The notes beneath the pieces are model-generated. The model was not told the DNA's origin. It saw only the letters and a list, made by a program, of their open reading frames with translations, and ran no database searches. From contig JBDKIV010000131.1 in NCBI GenBank assembly GCA_039796935.1, positions 1 through 64,000 on the forward strand: DNA of 64,000 nt, written 5' to 3'. Positions 1 through 8,820 of this stretch are shown piece by piece (within the stretch, counting starts at the first letter, position 1; the number at the start of each line of letters is the position of its first letter). The stretch comes from VFMC01 sp039796935 (lineage in GTDB: Bacteria; Actinomycetota; Acidimicrobiia; Acidimicrobiales; Ilumatobacteraceae). The position numbers and the translations under genes were made by a program.

Positions 1-1564
1 GATCGGGGTCGTTCGATGCTGCGTACACCGGTGGCACGGCACCCTCTGCGACCAGGTCGACCAGGGTGCGGCGGCCAGCGGTGAGGTTCGACCACTCACC
101 GATCAGCTTCTCGAACCTCCAGGCGGGAATCCGCGCCTGCTCGAACAGCGCTCGTTGCACGTCGTCCTTGGTCCATCCCGCCCCGCCGAAGATCCGCGCC
201 AGGGTCGGCGACAGCACCACCAGCGGCCGCTGCTGTCCCTGCCCGAGGCCGTAGACGTGCGTCAGGTCCCAACCGGCCACACGGGCAAGACCGTCGGCCA
301 GGTACGGCACGATCTGTTCGGGCGTCGAACCGAAGACGCTTCCGATGATGAGGCCGCTGTTCATCCGCGCGATGGACACGGCGTCGACGCTCGCCCGATG
401 CCCGAATGCGTCGGCCACCCTCGGCCAACCGATCTCTGCCAGGACACCTTCATCCTCGGCGAGGACCACCCGGTTGCTGTTGCCGAAGGTGGCCTTGTCG
501 TGCTCGTCGGCGGTGAAGCCGAACACGTTCCGGAGCACGAGCCGCAGCCACCGGCCCACCACCGTGTTGGCGGCACCGGCGCCGTCGCGCAGCGCACCCG
601 GCCCGTGATTGAAGCCGAGCTCGGTGATGACCGGACCGTTCAGGATCACGATCGCATCGGCGCCGGTGGTGTTGCCCGAGTGCTGCACGCCGTAGTGAGG
701 GTCGAGCAGCGCTTCGCCGATCGCCAGCAGGACGGGCAACTGTTCGGGGCGACATCCGGCCATGACGCCGTTGACCGCCAGCGACCAGACCGTCACCTCG
801 CGGCCCGACGGGTGCGCCGTTCCGAGCACTCGCCACGGGTCGTGACCCGACACGGCGATGAACGCCTCGACACGGGCTCTGGTCGGCGGGATGACCGCGA
901 GTCCGTCCGACCAGCCTCGCTCGACGAACACCCGGTGCACGTCGTCGATGGTGCCGCTCACCACCACATCGAGTGCCGCCGGTTCGACGACGGCGTGCTC
1001 GTCGACCTCGATCGGCGTGGTGAGCCCGGCAACGACCTGGTCGATGGTGTGAGCGACGAACGAGGCGACCATGTCGTCGTACGACTGGGCGTCGACGTGA
1101 CCGCGCAGTACGGCGAGGGGAAGACCGTCGAAGCCGAGGCCTCGGCCCGTGGCCCGGGCCTGACGCTCGAAACCCTCGCACACCAACGACACGGTGGGGA
1201 TGCCCACCGCTTCACACGCAACGGATACCCGCAACACGGCGGGTGTACAGCTGCCTCAACACCCGTTGCCCGACACGACCCCGTCGATGCGGTGCATCGC
1301 CAAGGCGTCCGGCAAGGCATTCACCAGTTCCCGTTCGTCCGGGCCGTGGAGGTTGCCGAACGTCTCGTGGCCGACGATCTCGATGCCGTCGAATCGTCGC
1401 TGCAGCTCGGCAGCCAGGACCGGGAACAGCTCGTCCCCGCGGAACAGGTAATCCCATGCGAAGGCGATCCGCTTGCCGGCCAGGGTGCCCAGGCGGGGGG
1501 CCGGCGGACGGGACGTCGTCCCCAGGTCGGGCTTGGGCCACACCACGTCATACATCGCTTCCAT
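1..1564 (-). CDS. UGSC-family selenoprotein, with in-frame UGA as Sec; C-terminus beyond window
   Basis: The minus-strand frame is open from about 1594 to base 2 except for a single TGA at 1256-1258. Around it the protein reads GNGC-Sec-GSCTPAVL, and more than 400 further codons follow without another stop, with ordinary protein composition. Cys-Sec-Gly-Ser-Cys is the hallmark of the UGSC (seleno)protein family, whose exact reaction is not established; the motif implies redox or thiol chemistry. The part after Sec has a second segment with a GCRPEQLP motif, so the protein probably has two domains. A SECIS-like hairpin follows the UGA. Start: ATG 1564 was chosen; ATG 1555 and GTG 1594 are in frame too, and none has a strong ribosome site. 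With the 1564 start, Sec is about residue 103. A divergent Lrp/AsnC gene may regulate it. Without Sec insertion only about 100 residues would be made. No selA, selB, selC or selD lies in the window, so decoding must be supplied from elsewhere in the genome. Confidence 0.82.
1227..1244 (-). promoter_or_regulatory. Candidate bacterial SECIS hairpin
   Basis: On the minus strand, 11 nt after the UGA (1258-1256), ACCCGC pairs perfectly with GCGGGT around the 6-nt loop CGTGTT. Bacterial SECIS elements lie inside the coding region directly after the UGA; in E. coli fdhF the upper stem-loop also starts 11 nt downstream and has an unpaired GU in its loop. The spacing, stem length and loop GU all match that layout. 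Folding was done by eye. Confidence 0.72.
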
Positions 1565-1629
1565 GACCGCATGGTGACACGCTGCGAGCGGCACCAGCTG
1601 CCAATGTCCACCACATCATTGACCTGGCG

Positions 1630-1635
1630 TAGCAT
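1630..1635 (+). promoter_or_regulatory. -10 hexamer TAGCAT, leaderless lrp-type gene
   Basis: TAGCAT ends 8 nt before the GTG start at 1644, so transcription would begin at or next to the start codon. Confidence 0.5.
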
Positions 1636-1643
1636 TTTCTGTC

Positions 1644-2159
1644 GTGGACGACATCGATCGCGCAATCATCGACCATCTCCAACGCGACGGACGGCTCGCC
1701 AACAACCAACTGGCCGAACGCGTCGGGCTCAGTCCCTCGCCCTGCCTGCGCCGAGTCCGTCATCTCGAGGAGTCCGGGGTGATCAGCGGGTACATGGCGA
1801 TCATCGATCGTCAGGCCGTCGAGTGCGCCTACGAGCCGTTGGTCTGGGTGACGCTCAAGGAGGTCACCCGGGCGACCATGTCGGCGTTCGAGGACGCCGT
1901 GCAGGGTGTGCCCGAGGTGGTCGAGGCACTCCGGATGATGGGCCAACCCGACTATCTGCTGCGAGTGGTCACGGCCGACCCGGACACGTTCGAGCAGCTC
2001 TACTTCGACCACCTCGCCCGCCTGCCCCACGTGCAGACGCTGACCTCGCAGCTCGCCATGAAGTCGGTGAAACGAACCATGGCGCTGCCGATGAGGACGC
2101 TGCCGATCGGGACCCGCGTCGAGGCTCGCCCGGCACGGCCCCGCACGATGCGAGACTGA
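1644..2159 (+). CDS. Lrp/AsnC-family transcriptional regulator
   Basis: 171 residues. The N-terminal helix-turn-helix (residues about 1-60) reads DDIDRAIIDHLQRDGR, then NQLAERVGLSPSPCLRRV, the standard AsnC-type DNA-binding domain. An RAM/AsnC ligand-binding domain follows, with a YLLRVVTADPDTFEQL segment. Such proteins bind amino acids or related small molecules and act as local or global regulators. The GTG start is supported by the TAGCAT element 8 nt upstream. It is divergent from the selenoprotein gene with about 80 bp between starts, so control of that gene is plausible but inferred. The exonuclease gene follows 21 bp downstream on the same strand. Confidence 0.9.
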   Translation: MDDIDRAIIDHLQRDGRLANNQLAERVGLSPSPCLRRVRHLEESGVISGYMAIIDRQAVECAYEPLVWVTLKEVTRATMSAFEDAVQGVPEVVEALRMMGQPDYLLRVVTADPDTFEQLYFDHLARLPHVQTLTSQLAMKSVKRTMALPMRTLPIGTRVEARPARPRTMRD

Positions 2160-2180
2160 GCAGATGTCACGGGATCCGTC

Positions 2181-3062
2181 ATGAAGGTGCATCTGGTCGA
2201 CGGCACGTACGAGCTGTTCCGTCAACACTTCGGCCAGGCGAGATTCGGTACACCGGGCCCCACCGCTGCGGCCGCCGGGGTCGTCTCGTCGACGCTCCAG
2301 CTCATCGCCGATGGCGCGACCCACGTGGGTGTTGCGTCCGATCACGTCATCGAGAGCTTCCGCAACGATCTGTGGGCCGGCTACAAGACGAGTGAGGGCA
2401 TGCCGCCGGAACTGCTGGCGCAGATCCCCCTGATGGAGGAGGCCCTCGCCGCAGCCGGGTTCACCGTCTGGCCGATGGTCGAGCACGAGGCCGACGATGC
2501 GCTCGGCGCTGCTGCCGCCGTCGCCGACGCCGACCCCCGTGTCGAACAGGTGCTGATCCTCACGCCCGACAAGGACCTCGGCCAGTGCGTGCGCGGCACT
2601 CGAGTCGTGCAGTACGACCGACGCAAGCACGAGATCGTCGATCACGACGGCGTCGTCGCCAAGTTCGGGATACCACCCGAGTCGATCGCCGACTACCTCG
2701 GACTGGTCGGTGACACCGCCGACGGCTTCCCCGGCCTGGCTGGCTGGGGGGCCAAGAGCGCCGCCACCGTGCTCGCTCGCTTCGGTCACCTCGAGGCCAT
2801 CCCCGCATCGGCTGCCGAGTGGGACATCCCCGGTCTGCGTGGCGCCGAGAAGCTCGCCGCCACGCTGCGAGAGCACTACGAGACGGCGCTGCTGTTCCGT
2901 CGCATCGCGACCGTCGAGACCGACGTTGCGGTCGGCAGCGTGGACGACTGGCACTGGAGCGGCCCCCGCCCCGAACTCGAAGCGATGGCCGACCGGCTCG
3001 AATCATCACAGTTGTGGACTCGCGCCTGCACGCTCGCCGCCCGCGTGCACCCGGCTCGATGA
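2181..3062 (+). CDS. 5'-3' exonuclease, FEN-like
   Basis: 293 residues, the size of stand-alone actinobacterial 5'-3' exonucleases related to the N-terminal domain of DNA polymerase I. Metal-binding acidic residues are visible in MKVHLVDGTYELFR, in the EADDALGAAAAVAD segment near residue 105 and in TPDKDLGQCVRG near residue 133. The helix-hairpin-helix (H3TH) DNA-binding region is GDTADGFPGLAGWGAKSA near residue 180. The expected role is removal of 5' flaps or RNA primers. The ATG at 2181 lies 21 bp after the Lrp gene, so the two may be cotranscribed. It ends two bases before the convergent SRP RNA gene. Confidence 0.87.
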   Translation: MKVHLVDGTYELFRQHFGQARFGTPGPTAAAAGVVSSTLQLIADGATHVGVASDHVIESFRNDLWAGYKTSEGMPPELLAQIPLMEEALAAAGFTVWPMVEHEADDALGAAAAVADADPRVEQVLILTPDKDLGQCVRGTRVVQYDRRKHEIVDHDGVVAKFGIPPESIADYLGLVGDTADGFPGLAGWGAKSAATVLARFGHLEAIPASAAEWDIPGLRGAEKLAATLREHYETALLFRRIATVETDVAVGSVDDWHWSGPRPELEAMADRLESSQLWTRACTLAARVHPAR

Positions 3063-3064
3063 AA

Positions 3065-3200
3065 CGCCCGCTGAGTGTGGTGACGGCCAGGCGACCTGCG
3101 GCACACAGGCGACACCGTTGAAGGCTGCTACCTCCCGGTCCTGACCTGGTTCCCGGCTACCCGTCGCACAGGACCCGACCGTCACCTCACCCAGCGGGCG
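3065..3200 (-). ncRNA. ffs: 4.5S signal recognition particle RNA
   Basis: The minus strand carries the near-invariant SRP RNA apical core: CCAGGTCAGGACC followed by GGGAGGTAGCAGCC. The ends pair in a long stem: CGCCCGCTG at the 5' end with CAGCGGGCG at the 3' end, extending to about 22 base pairs with one mismatch and one wobble. This RNA joins Ffh to target membrane proteins to the translocon. The ends are set by the stem and may differ by a few bases. A TTTC run follows the 3' end. It is convergent with the exonuclease gene and divergent from tRNA-Ser. Confidence 0.88.
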
Positions 3201-3210
3201 AGACCGGGTC

Positions 3211-3216
3211 AGGCTA
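3211..3216 (-). promoter_or_regulatory. -10 hexamer TAGCCT for SRP RNA
   Basis: On the minus strand TAGCCT lies 10 nt before the 5' end of the SRP RNA stem. No clear -35 was seen. Confidence 0.4.
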
Positions 3217-3265
3217 TCCGACGGCTCGGCGACGGACACCCCACCCGAACCTCCTCGGCGGGCGC

Positions 3266-3271
3266 TAGCCT
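3266..3271 (+). promoter_or_regulatory. -10 hexamer TAGCCT for tRNA-Ser
   Basis: TAGCCT lies 32 nt before the mature tRNA-Ser(GGA), leaving a short 5' leader for RNase P. It probably also drives tadA downstream. Confidence 0.4.
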
Positions 3272-3303
3272 GCCGGGCGCTCCCGTCACACGACGTCGGA
3301 CGA

Positions 3304-3390
3304 GGAGGGGTGCGAGAGCGGCCGAATCGGCACGCTTGGAAAGCGTGTGAGGGGCAACCCTCCGTGGGTTCGAATCCCACCCCCTCCGCC

Positions 3391-3391
<1 letters not shown>
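3304..3391 (+). tRNA. tRNA-Ser (anticodon GGA)
   Basis: The acceptor arm GGAGGGG/CCCCTCC is perfect, with discriminator G and encoded CCA. The anticodon stem CACGC/GCGTG encloses TTGGAAA, giving anticodon GGA, which reads UCC and UCU. A long variable arm (TGAGGGGCAACCCTCC region) and the T arm GTGGGTTCGAATCCCAC are typical of class II tRNA-Ser. The final A of CCA is the A of the tadA start codon. Confidence 0.97.
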
Positions 3392-3873
<482 letters not shown>

Positions 3874-3914
3874 GGGTGCGCGACCACACGCTCGGCCCGA
3901 TAACCTGCCGCCCC

Positions 3915-4005
3915 GGAAGGGTGCCAGAGCGGACGAATGGGACAGTCTCGAAAACTGTTGAGGTCCTTCGGGCCTCCGTGGGTTCGAATCCCACCCCTTC
4001 CGCCA
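3915..4005 (+). tRNA. tRNA-Ser (anticodon CGA)
   Basis: The acceptor arm GGAAGGG/CCCTTCC is perfect, with discriminator G and encoded CCA. The anticodon stem ACAGT/ACTGT encloses CTCGAAA, giving anticodon CGA, which reads UCG. The long variable arm TGAGGTCCTTCGGGCCTCC and a T arm identical to the first tRNA-Ser confirm the class. A strong hairpin terminator follows. Confidence 0.97.
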
Positions 4006-4008
4006 GGC

Positions 4009-4043
4009 AACGCCCCCCGGTGACGGGGGGCGTTCGTCGTTTT
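4009..4043 (+). terminator. Rho-independent-type terminator after tRNA-Ser
   Basis: AACGCCCCCCG pairs with CGGGGGGCGTT, 11 perfect base pairs around the loop GTGA, followed by CGTCGTTTT. This is the clearest terminator in the window and closes the tRNA-tadA-tRNA unit. Confidence 0.85.
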
Positions 4044-4072
4044 CCGGTCGAGGAACGGGCAAGACTGGCGTC

Positions 4073-5332
4073 GTGAGCTCATCCGTGCTGGCGTTCCTCG
4101 TCGCAGGAGCCATCGGCTTCCTGCTCGGGTTCGAACGCGAGCGACACGCTTTTCGCGAAGGCGAACCCGCACCGGCACTCGGCACCCGCACCCTCACCGT
4201 GCTCGCGCTGGCCGGAGCACTCGCCGGGGCGATGTCGACCGCCGTCGTCGCAGCGGGGTTGGCTGCGGTCGCGCTGGCCGTCGTCGTCAGCTACTGGCGC
4301 ACCAGCCAGGAGCACCAGGGACTGACGACCGAGATGACCGCGCTCGTCGCGTTCCTCCTCGGCGCCTACACCCACACCGATGCTGCGGTGGCTGCCGGGC
4401 TCGCCGTGGCGCTGGCAGTGCTCCTCGAGCAGAAAGCTCGCCTCCGCCACCTCCTACGCGATGTCGTGACGGACGTCGAAGTCGACGACGCGCTCCGGTA
4501 CGTGGCGATGGCCGTCATCGTCCTGCCCCTGCTTCCCGACCGGGACGTCGACCGGTGGGGCGTGATCAATCCTCGGGAGCTGTGGACCCTCGTCGTCGTC
4601 CTGGCAGGGATCGGGTGGGCGGGGTACATCGCCACCCGTGTCTTCGGACCGAGACGCGGTCTCCCGATGACCGGTCTCGCAGGCGGCTTCGTGTCGGGTT
4701 CCGCGACGACGGGCATGATGGCGCGGGTCTCTCGGGGCGGGCAGTCAGCGTTTCGCCCTGCGCTTGCGGGCGCGCTCGCAGCGAGCATCGGGACGTGCAT
4801 CCAGATCGTGCTCATCACCACGGTGGTCGATGACGACATCGCCCTGGCGGTGCTGCCGGCGATGGCACTCGGTGCCGCCACGCTGACGATCGAGATGGTG
4901 ATCGTGGCCCGCGGCGCCCGAGCCGACGACGACGCGCAACGAGTCGCGGACGAGTCCCTGGCGCAGCGTCGGCCGCTGCAGTTCACCGCCTCGCTCGTGA
5001 TCGCCGCGCTCCTCACGCTCTCACTGGTGCTGTCGAAGTCGCTCAGCGAACGTTTCGGGAGTGGCGCCGCAGTGCTGACCGCCGGCGTCGCCGGACTGGC
5101 GGATGCTCACGCCCCTGCGATGGGGGCTGCGTCGCTGGCGGGCGACGAGATCATCACCCCGTCGACCGCCATCTCGGCCATCGGGGCAGCGCTCGCGACG
5201 AACACGCTCGTGAAGCTCACTCTCGCTGCAGCAGCCGGCGGTCACCGGTTCGCGACTCGCCTGGCACTCGCCCTCGTGCTGCCGGCGGCTGCCATGTCGG
5301 TGCTGCTCTGGTGGACAGCCTCGCGGTGGTGA
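4073..5332 (+). CDS. MgtC/SapB and DUF4010 family membrane protein
   Basis: 419 residues with about ten hydrophobic segments. The N-terminal third carries the MgtC/SapB pattern GFLLGFERER then GTRTLTVLALAGALAG. A charged loop follows (YWRTSQEHQGLTTEMTALVA), and the second half matches DUF4010, with GYIATRVFGPRRGLPMTGLA and GGFVSGSATTGMMAR. MgtC-type proteins are linked to magnesium stress and acid tolerance; DUF4010 proteins are uncharacterised, so no substrate is assigned. The GTG start at 4073 follows AAGACT by 6 nt, a weak form of the leaderless promoter used elsewhere here. It is convergent with the lipoprotein gene at 5346, 13 bp away. Confidence 0.82.
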   Translation: MSSSVLAFLVAGAIGFLLGFERERHAFREGEPAPALGTRTLTVLALAGALAGAMSTAVVAAGLAAVALAVVVSYWRTSQEHQGLTTEMTALVAFLLGAYTHTDAAVAAGLAVALAVLLEQKARLRHLLRDVVTDVEVDDALRYVAMAVIVLPLLPDRDVDRWGVINPRELWTLVVVLAGIGWAGYIATRVFGPRRGLPMTGLAGGFVSGSATTGMMARVSRGGQSAFRPALAGALAASIGTCIQIVLITTVVDDDIALAVLPAMALGAATLTIEMVIVARGARADDDAQRVADESLAQRRPLQFTASLVIAALLTLSLVLSKSLSERFGSGAAVLTAGVAGLADAHAPAMGAASLAGDEIITPSTAISAIGAALATNTLVKLTLAAAAGGHRFATRLALALVLPAAAMSVLLWWTASRW

Positions 5333-5345
5333 GCGAACCGGGTGC

Positions 5346-6902
5346 TCAGCACTCGGTGCCGGCGGCAGGAGGCTCGAGGTCGACGACGTACCGGTCGACG
5401 ACCTCGTACGTGCACGCATTCAGCCCGTAGCCGGTGTGCTGATCCCCGTCGACGACCACGAGCACACCCTGCTCGAGCACCTCGGCCATCCGCCTCGTCC
5501 CTTCGAGCGGTGTCGCCGAGTCTCCCGTCACCCCGATCACCACCACCGGACCAGCGCCGGCACCGGTGATGTCGATGCGCGGATCGCTCGACTCGGGATA
5601 GAAGGTGCAGAAGTACGAGCCGGTCGTCCCTGGCGCGAACCTGGGAGCAGCCTCGCTGAACCGGGCCGCCTCGGCGTCTTCCTGCTCGACGGTCGAGCGC
5701 ATCGGATCGTCCATGCAGCTGATGGTCTGGAACGCCTCGAGCATGTTCGGCCAGGTGCCGTCCGCATCTCGCTGGAAGTAGCTGTCGTGCAAGGCGAGCA
5801 AGCCTCGCCCGTCACCGTTCTGCGCCTCTGCCAGCGCTCGTTCGAGATCGGGCCAGAACTGGTCGCTGTACATCGCCTGGGCCACTCCGTTCAGGGCGAT
5901 CTGACGATTGAGCGGAGGCCGTCCAGGATCGGTCGGGATGGGATCGTCGTCGAGTTCGAGCATCAGCGCGTCGAACGCGCCTTCGGCATCGCCGTCATTG
6001 TGGAACTCACAGCTGCTGTCTGCGCTGCACCGCGCCAAGAACGTCGCCAGGGTCTGCTCGAACCCCTTCGACTGCTGCAGGCTCGCCTCGACCATGTCGG
6101 CAGTCGGGTCGATCGCACCGTCGAGCACTGCGGCGCGGACCGTGTCGGGGAACAGCGTCACCCAGACCGCACCCAGCTCGCTGCCGTAGCTGAACCCGAA
6201 GTAGGTGATCTGTTCCTCACCGAGGGCCCGGCGGATCGCGTCGATGTCACGCGCCGAGTTGTTGGTACCGAAGTACTGGATGGCGTCACCGGTTCGTTGC
6301 ACGCAACCGCTCTGGAACTCCTCGGCGATGTCGACGATCTCCTGCCGTTCGGCGTCGTCGTCCGGGGTGATGTCGATCGACCCGTAGTACCGGTCGTAGT
6401 CGTCGACACAGTCGATCGCAGGAGCACTGGCACCGGTGCCGCGCGGATCCCAGCCGATGACGTCGAAGCGCTCGATGATCGCCTCGCTGAACAACTGCGG
6501 TGCGAAGTACCCGTAATCGCTGCCCGGCACGCCCGGACCCCCCGGGTTGATGAGCATCGAGCCGATCCGCGCGTCGGGGTCGGTGGCTCGGTGCCGGATG
6601 AGATACAGCGAAGCAGTACCCGCCGACGGGTCGCTGTAGTCGAGGGGCACCTCGATGACCCCTTCGTCGATCCCCTCTTCGAGCTCGCTCCACTCGATGG
6701 ACACGGGCTCGGGCTCGGGTGCCGTCGGGTCGGTCGTCGTGCCCTGCGTCGTCAGCGGATCGGTCTGGTTGGTCGATGCGTCGGTCGTGGCGGCGCTCGA
6801 GCCGGCCGGACGGCTCTCGGATGCAACGGGATTCTCGCCGGTCGCGCACGCACTGATCGTGAGAGCGAGTGCCAATGAGACCAGGGCCGTCTTCCTACGC
6901 AT
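5346..6902 (-). CDS. TAP-type alpha/beta hydrolase lipoprotein
   Basis: 518 residues. A lipoprotein signal peptide ends in the lipobox ISAC (Cys about 19), followed by a Thr/Ser-rich linker to about residue 65. The fold is that of tripeptidyl aminopeptidase-like hydrolases (SCO-type exported peptidases): oxyanion region INPGGPGVPGSDYG near 118, nucleophile elbow FGFSYGSELG with Ser about 238, and a C-terminal TAP-like region containing VVIGVTGDSATPL and GDQHTGYG (catalytic Asp and His). It probably trims short peptides outside the membrane, though esterase activity is possible. The ATG is supported by TAGGCT 8 nt upstream. It is divergent from the ABC exporter gene. Confidence 0.86.
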   Translation of the reverse strand: MRRKTALVSLALALTISACATGENPVASESRPAGSSAATTDASTNQTDPLTTQGTTTDPTAPEPEPVSIEWSELEEGIDEGVIEVPLDYSDPSAGTASLYLIRHRATDPDARIGSMLINPGGPGVPGSDYGYFAPQLFSEAIIERFDVIGWDPRGTGASAPAIDCVDDYDRYYGSIDITPDDDAERQEIVDIAEEFQSGCVQRTGDAIQYFGTNNSARDIDAIRRALGEEQITYFGFSYGSELGAVWVTLFPDTVRAAVLDGAIDPTADMVEASLQQSKGFEQTLATFLARCSADSSCEFHNDGDAEGAFDALMLELDDDPIPTDPGRPPLNRQIALNGVAQAMYSDQFWPDLERALAEAQNGDGRGLLALHDSYFQRDADGTWPNMLEAFQTISCMDDPMRSTVEQEDAEAARFSEAAPRFAPGTTGSYFCTFYPESSDPRIDITGAGAGPVVVIGVTGDSATPLEGTRRMAEVLEQGVLVVVDGDQHTGYGLNACTYEVVDRYVVDLEPPAAGTEC

Positions 6903-6910
6903 GAGGCGTC

Positions 6911-6916
6911 AGCCTA
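6911..6916 (-). promoter_or_regulatory. -10 hexamer TAGGCT, leaderless TAP lipoprotein gene
   Basis: TAGGCT on the minus strand ends 8 nt before the ATG at 6902. Confidence 0.5.
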
Positions 6917-6938
6917 GGGCGAGCGACGTGGCCAGCCG

Positions 6939-6944
6939 TATCGT
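6939..6944 (+). promoter_or_regulatory. -10 hexamer TATCGT, leaderless ABC exporter gene
   Basis: TATCGT ends 7 nt before the ATG at 6952. It faces the minus-strand promoter at 6911, so both genes are read out from a 49-bp gap. Confidence 0.5.
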
Positions 6945-6951
6945 GGTCGTC

Positions 6952-8820
6952 ATGCACATGAGCCCCCACATGATGATGCCGGGCAATGCTGCCGCCGTGA
7001 AGGGCAAACGCCTGCAACGTGCCTCACTCGCCCGGGCCTGGCAGTTCGCACGCCCGTATCGCGGCACGATCATCGGGTTCCTCATCGCGATCTTCGCCGC
7101 AGCGCTCCTCGCGCTCGTGCCTCCGTTCGCATTCCGCTCGATCCTCGACCGGGCGATCCCGGACGGTGACCGTCGGCTCATCACCGTGCTCGCGGTGGCG
7201 GTGGTCGCGGCAGCGCTCGGCGATGCCGCACTGGCGATCGTGCAGCGGTGGTGCAGTTCGCGGATCGGCGAAGGCCTGATCTACGACCTTCGGCTCGCCC
7301 TGTTCTCGAAGGTCCAGCGCATGCCGGTGGCGTTCTTCACCCGTACGCAGACCGGCGCGCTGGTCAGTCGCCTCAACAACGACGTGGTCGGCGCGCAGAC
7401 CGCGGTGACCTCGACCCTCGGTAGCGCCGTCAGCAACGTCGTGGTCCTGGCGACGACGCTGGTGGCGATGATCGCCCTCGAATGGCGCCTCACCCTGTTG
7501 GCGCTCGTCGTCCTGCCGCTGTTCATCGTCCCCGCCAAACGGGTCGGCAACCGGCTCCAGGCCATCTCGCGCGAGCAGATGGGCGTCAACGCCGAGATGA
7601 ACAGCCAGATGACCGAGCGGTTCAACGTGTCGGGCGCTCAGCTCGTCAAGCTGTTCGGACGAGCACGTGACGAGGTCGACGTGTTCGATCGGCGAGCTGC
7701 TCGGGTGCGCGACATCGGGATCACGTCGGCGCTGTACGGCAGGGTCTTCTTCGTCGCGCTCGGTCTGGTGGGCGCGATCGGCGCTGCCGCCGTGTACGGC
7801 ATCGGGGCGTTCTTGGTGGTCGACGGGACGATCTCGAGCGGCACGCTCGTGGCGCTGGCGGCGCTCGTCACCCGCGTGTACCAACCGCTCACGGGGTTGA
7901 CGAACGCCCGCGTCGATCTGATGACCGCGATGGTGAGCTTCGAGCGCGTGTTCGAGGTGCTCGACGCACCCGAGGCGATCACCGACCGGCCGGGTGCGAT
8001 CGACCTGGTCGCACCACAGGGGCTGGTCGAGTTCGATCACGTCCGATTCCGCTACCCCGCTGCTGCCGACGTCACCGTGGCGTCGCTCGAGTCGCCGTCG
8101 GCCGTGGGCGGCTCCGATCCCGACCGGGACGTGCTCGTCGACGTGAGCCTGACGATCCGGCCCGGCGAGACGGTTGCGCTCGTCGGTGCCTCCGGGTCGG
8201 GCAAGACGAGCCTTGCGTCGCTGCTCCCTCGTCTGTACGACGTGAGTGCCGGGACGGTGCGCGTGGACGGTCACGATGTGCGCGACCTCACCCAGGAATC
8301 GCTCCGCTCCGCCATCGGTGTCGTCAGCCAGGACCCACACCTGTTCCACGACACCATCGGCGCCAACCTCCGCTACGCCAAGCCGTATGCATCCGATGCC
8401 GAACTCGACGAGGCGTGCCGCGGAGCCCGCATCCTCGACATGATCGCTGCCTTGCCAGACGGCTACGACACCGTGGTCGGCGAACGCGGCTACCGGATGA
8501 GCGGCGGCGAGAAGCAGCGTCTCGCCATCGCCCGGCTCTTGCTGAAGGACCCGGCGATCATCGTCCTCGACGAAGCCACGAGCCACCTCGACAACGAGAA
8601 CGAGGCACACGTGCAAGCCGCGCTCGACGATGCGCTGCGCAACCGGACGGCGCTGGTGATCGCCCACCGGCTGTCGACGGTTCGCGATGCGGACCGCATC
8701 GTGGTCCTCGACGACGGACGAATCGCCGAAGAGGGCACGCACGAGCAGTTGCTCGCGCTCGGCGGTCTCTACGCCGCTCAGGTGCAGGCAGGCGAAGCGT
8801 CGGCGACGCTGCTGTCCTGA
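6952..8820 (+). CDS. ABC exporter, fused membrane and ATPase domains
   Basis: 622 residues. An ABC transmembrane type-1 exporter domain occupies roughly residues 30-330, with six hydrophobic segments starting at GFLIAIFAAALLALVP. The nucleotide-binding domain follows with all motifs intact: Walker A VGASGSGKTS, Q-loop VSQDPHLFHD, signature MSGGEKQRLAIAR, Walker B IIVLDEATSHLD and switch His in VIAHRLSTVRDADR. It acts as a homo- or heterodimer that exports lipids, drugs or peptides; the substrate cannot be read from sequence. ATG 6952 was chosen from the TATCGT element 7 nt upstream; the longer frame upstream overlaps the divergent lipoprotein gene. Two short tandem repeats and a hairpin follow the stop codon. 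Confidence 0.9.
   Translation: MHMSPHMMMPGNAAAVKGKRLQRASLARAWQFARPYRGTIIGFLIAIFAAALLALVPPFAFRSILDRAIPDGDRRLITVLAVAVVAAALGDAALAIVQRWCSSRIGEGLIYDLRLALFSKVQRMPVAFFTRTQTGALVSRLNNDVVGAQTAVTSTLGSAVSNVVVLATTLVAMIALEWRLTLLALVVLPLFIVPAKRVGNRLQAISREQMGVNAEMNSQMTERFNVSGAQLVKLFGRARDEVDVFDRRAARVRDIGITSALYGRVFFVALGLVGAIGAAAVYGIGAFLVVDGTISSGTLVALAALVTRVYQPLTGLTNARVDLMTAMVSFERVFEVLDAPEAITDRPGAIDLVAPQGLVEFDHVRFRYPAAADVTVASLESPSAVGGSDPDRDVLVDVSLTIRPGETVALVGASGSGKTSLASLLPRLYDVSAGTVRVDGHDVRDLTQESLRSAIGVVSQDPHLFHDTIGANLRYAKPYASDAELDEACRGARILDMIAALPDGYDTVVGERGYRMSGGEKQRLAIARLLLKDPAIIVLDEATSHLDNENEAHVQAALDDALRNRTALVIAHRLSTVRDADRIVVLDDGRIAEEGTHEQLLALGGLYAAQVQAGEASATLLS

Noticed and set aside
1256..1258. The TGA as a nonsense mutation making a pseudogene
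   Set aside because: Cys on both sides, the UGSC motif, a correctly placed SECIS-like hairpin and a long clean frame after it favour recoding. It stays possible if the genome lacks Sec genes.
155..2395. A 746-codon plus-strand open frame
   Set aside because: It is codon-aligned antisense to the selenoprotein, has Arg/His/Asp-rich composition without domains, and runs through the Lrp and exonuclease genes.
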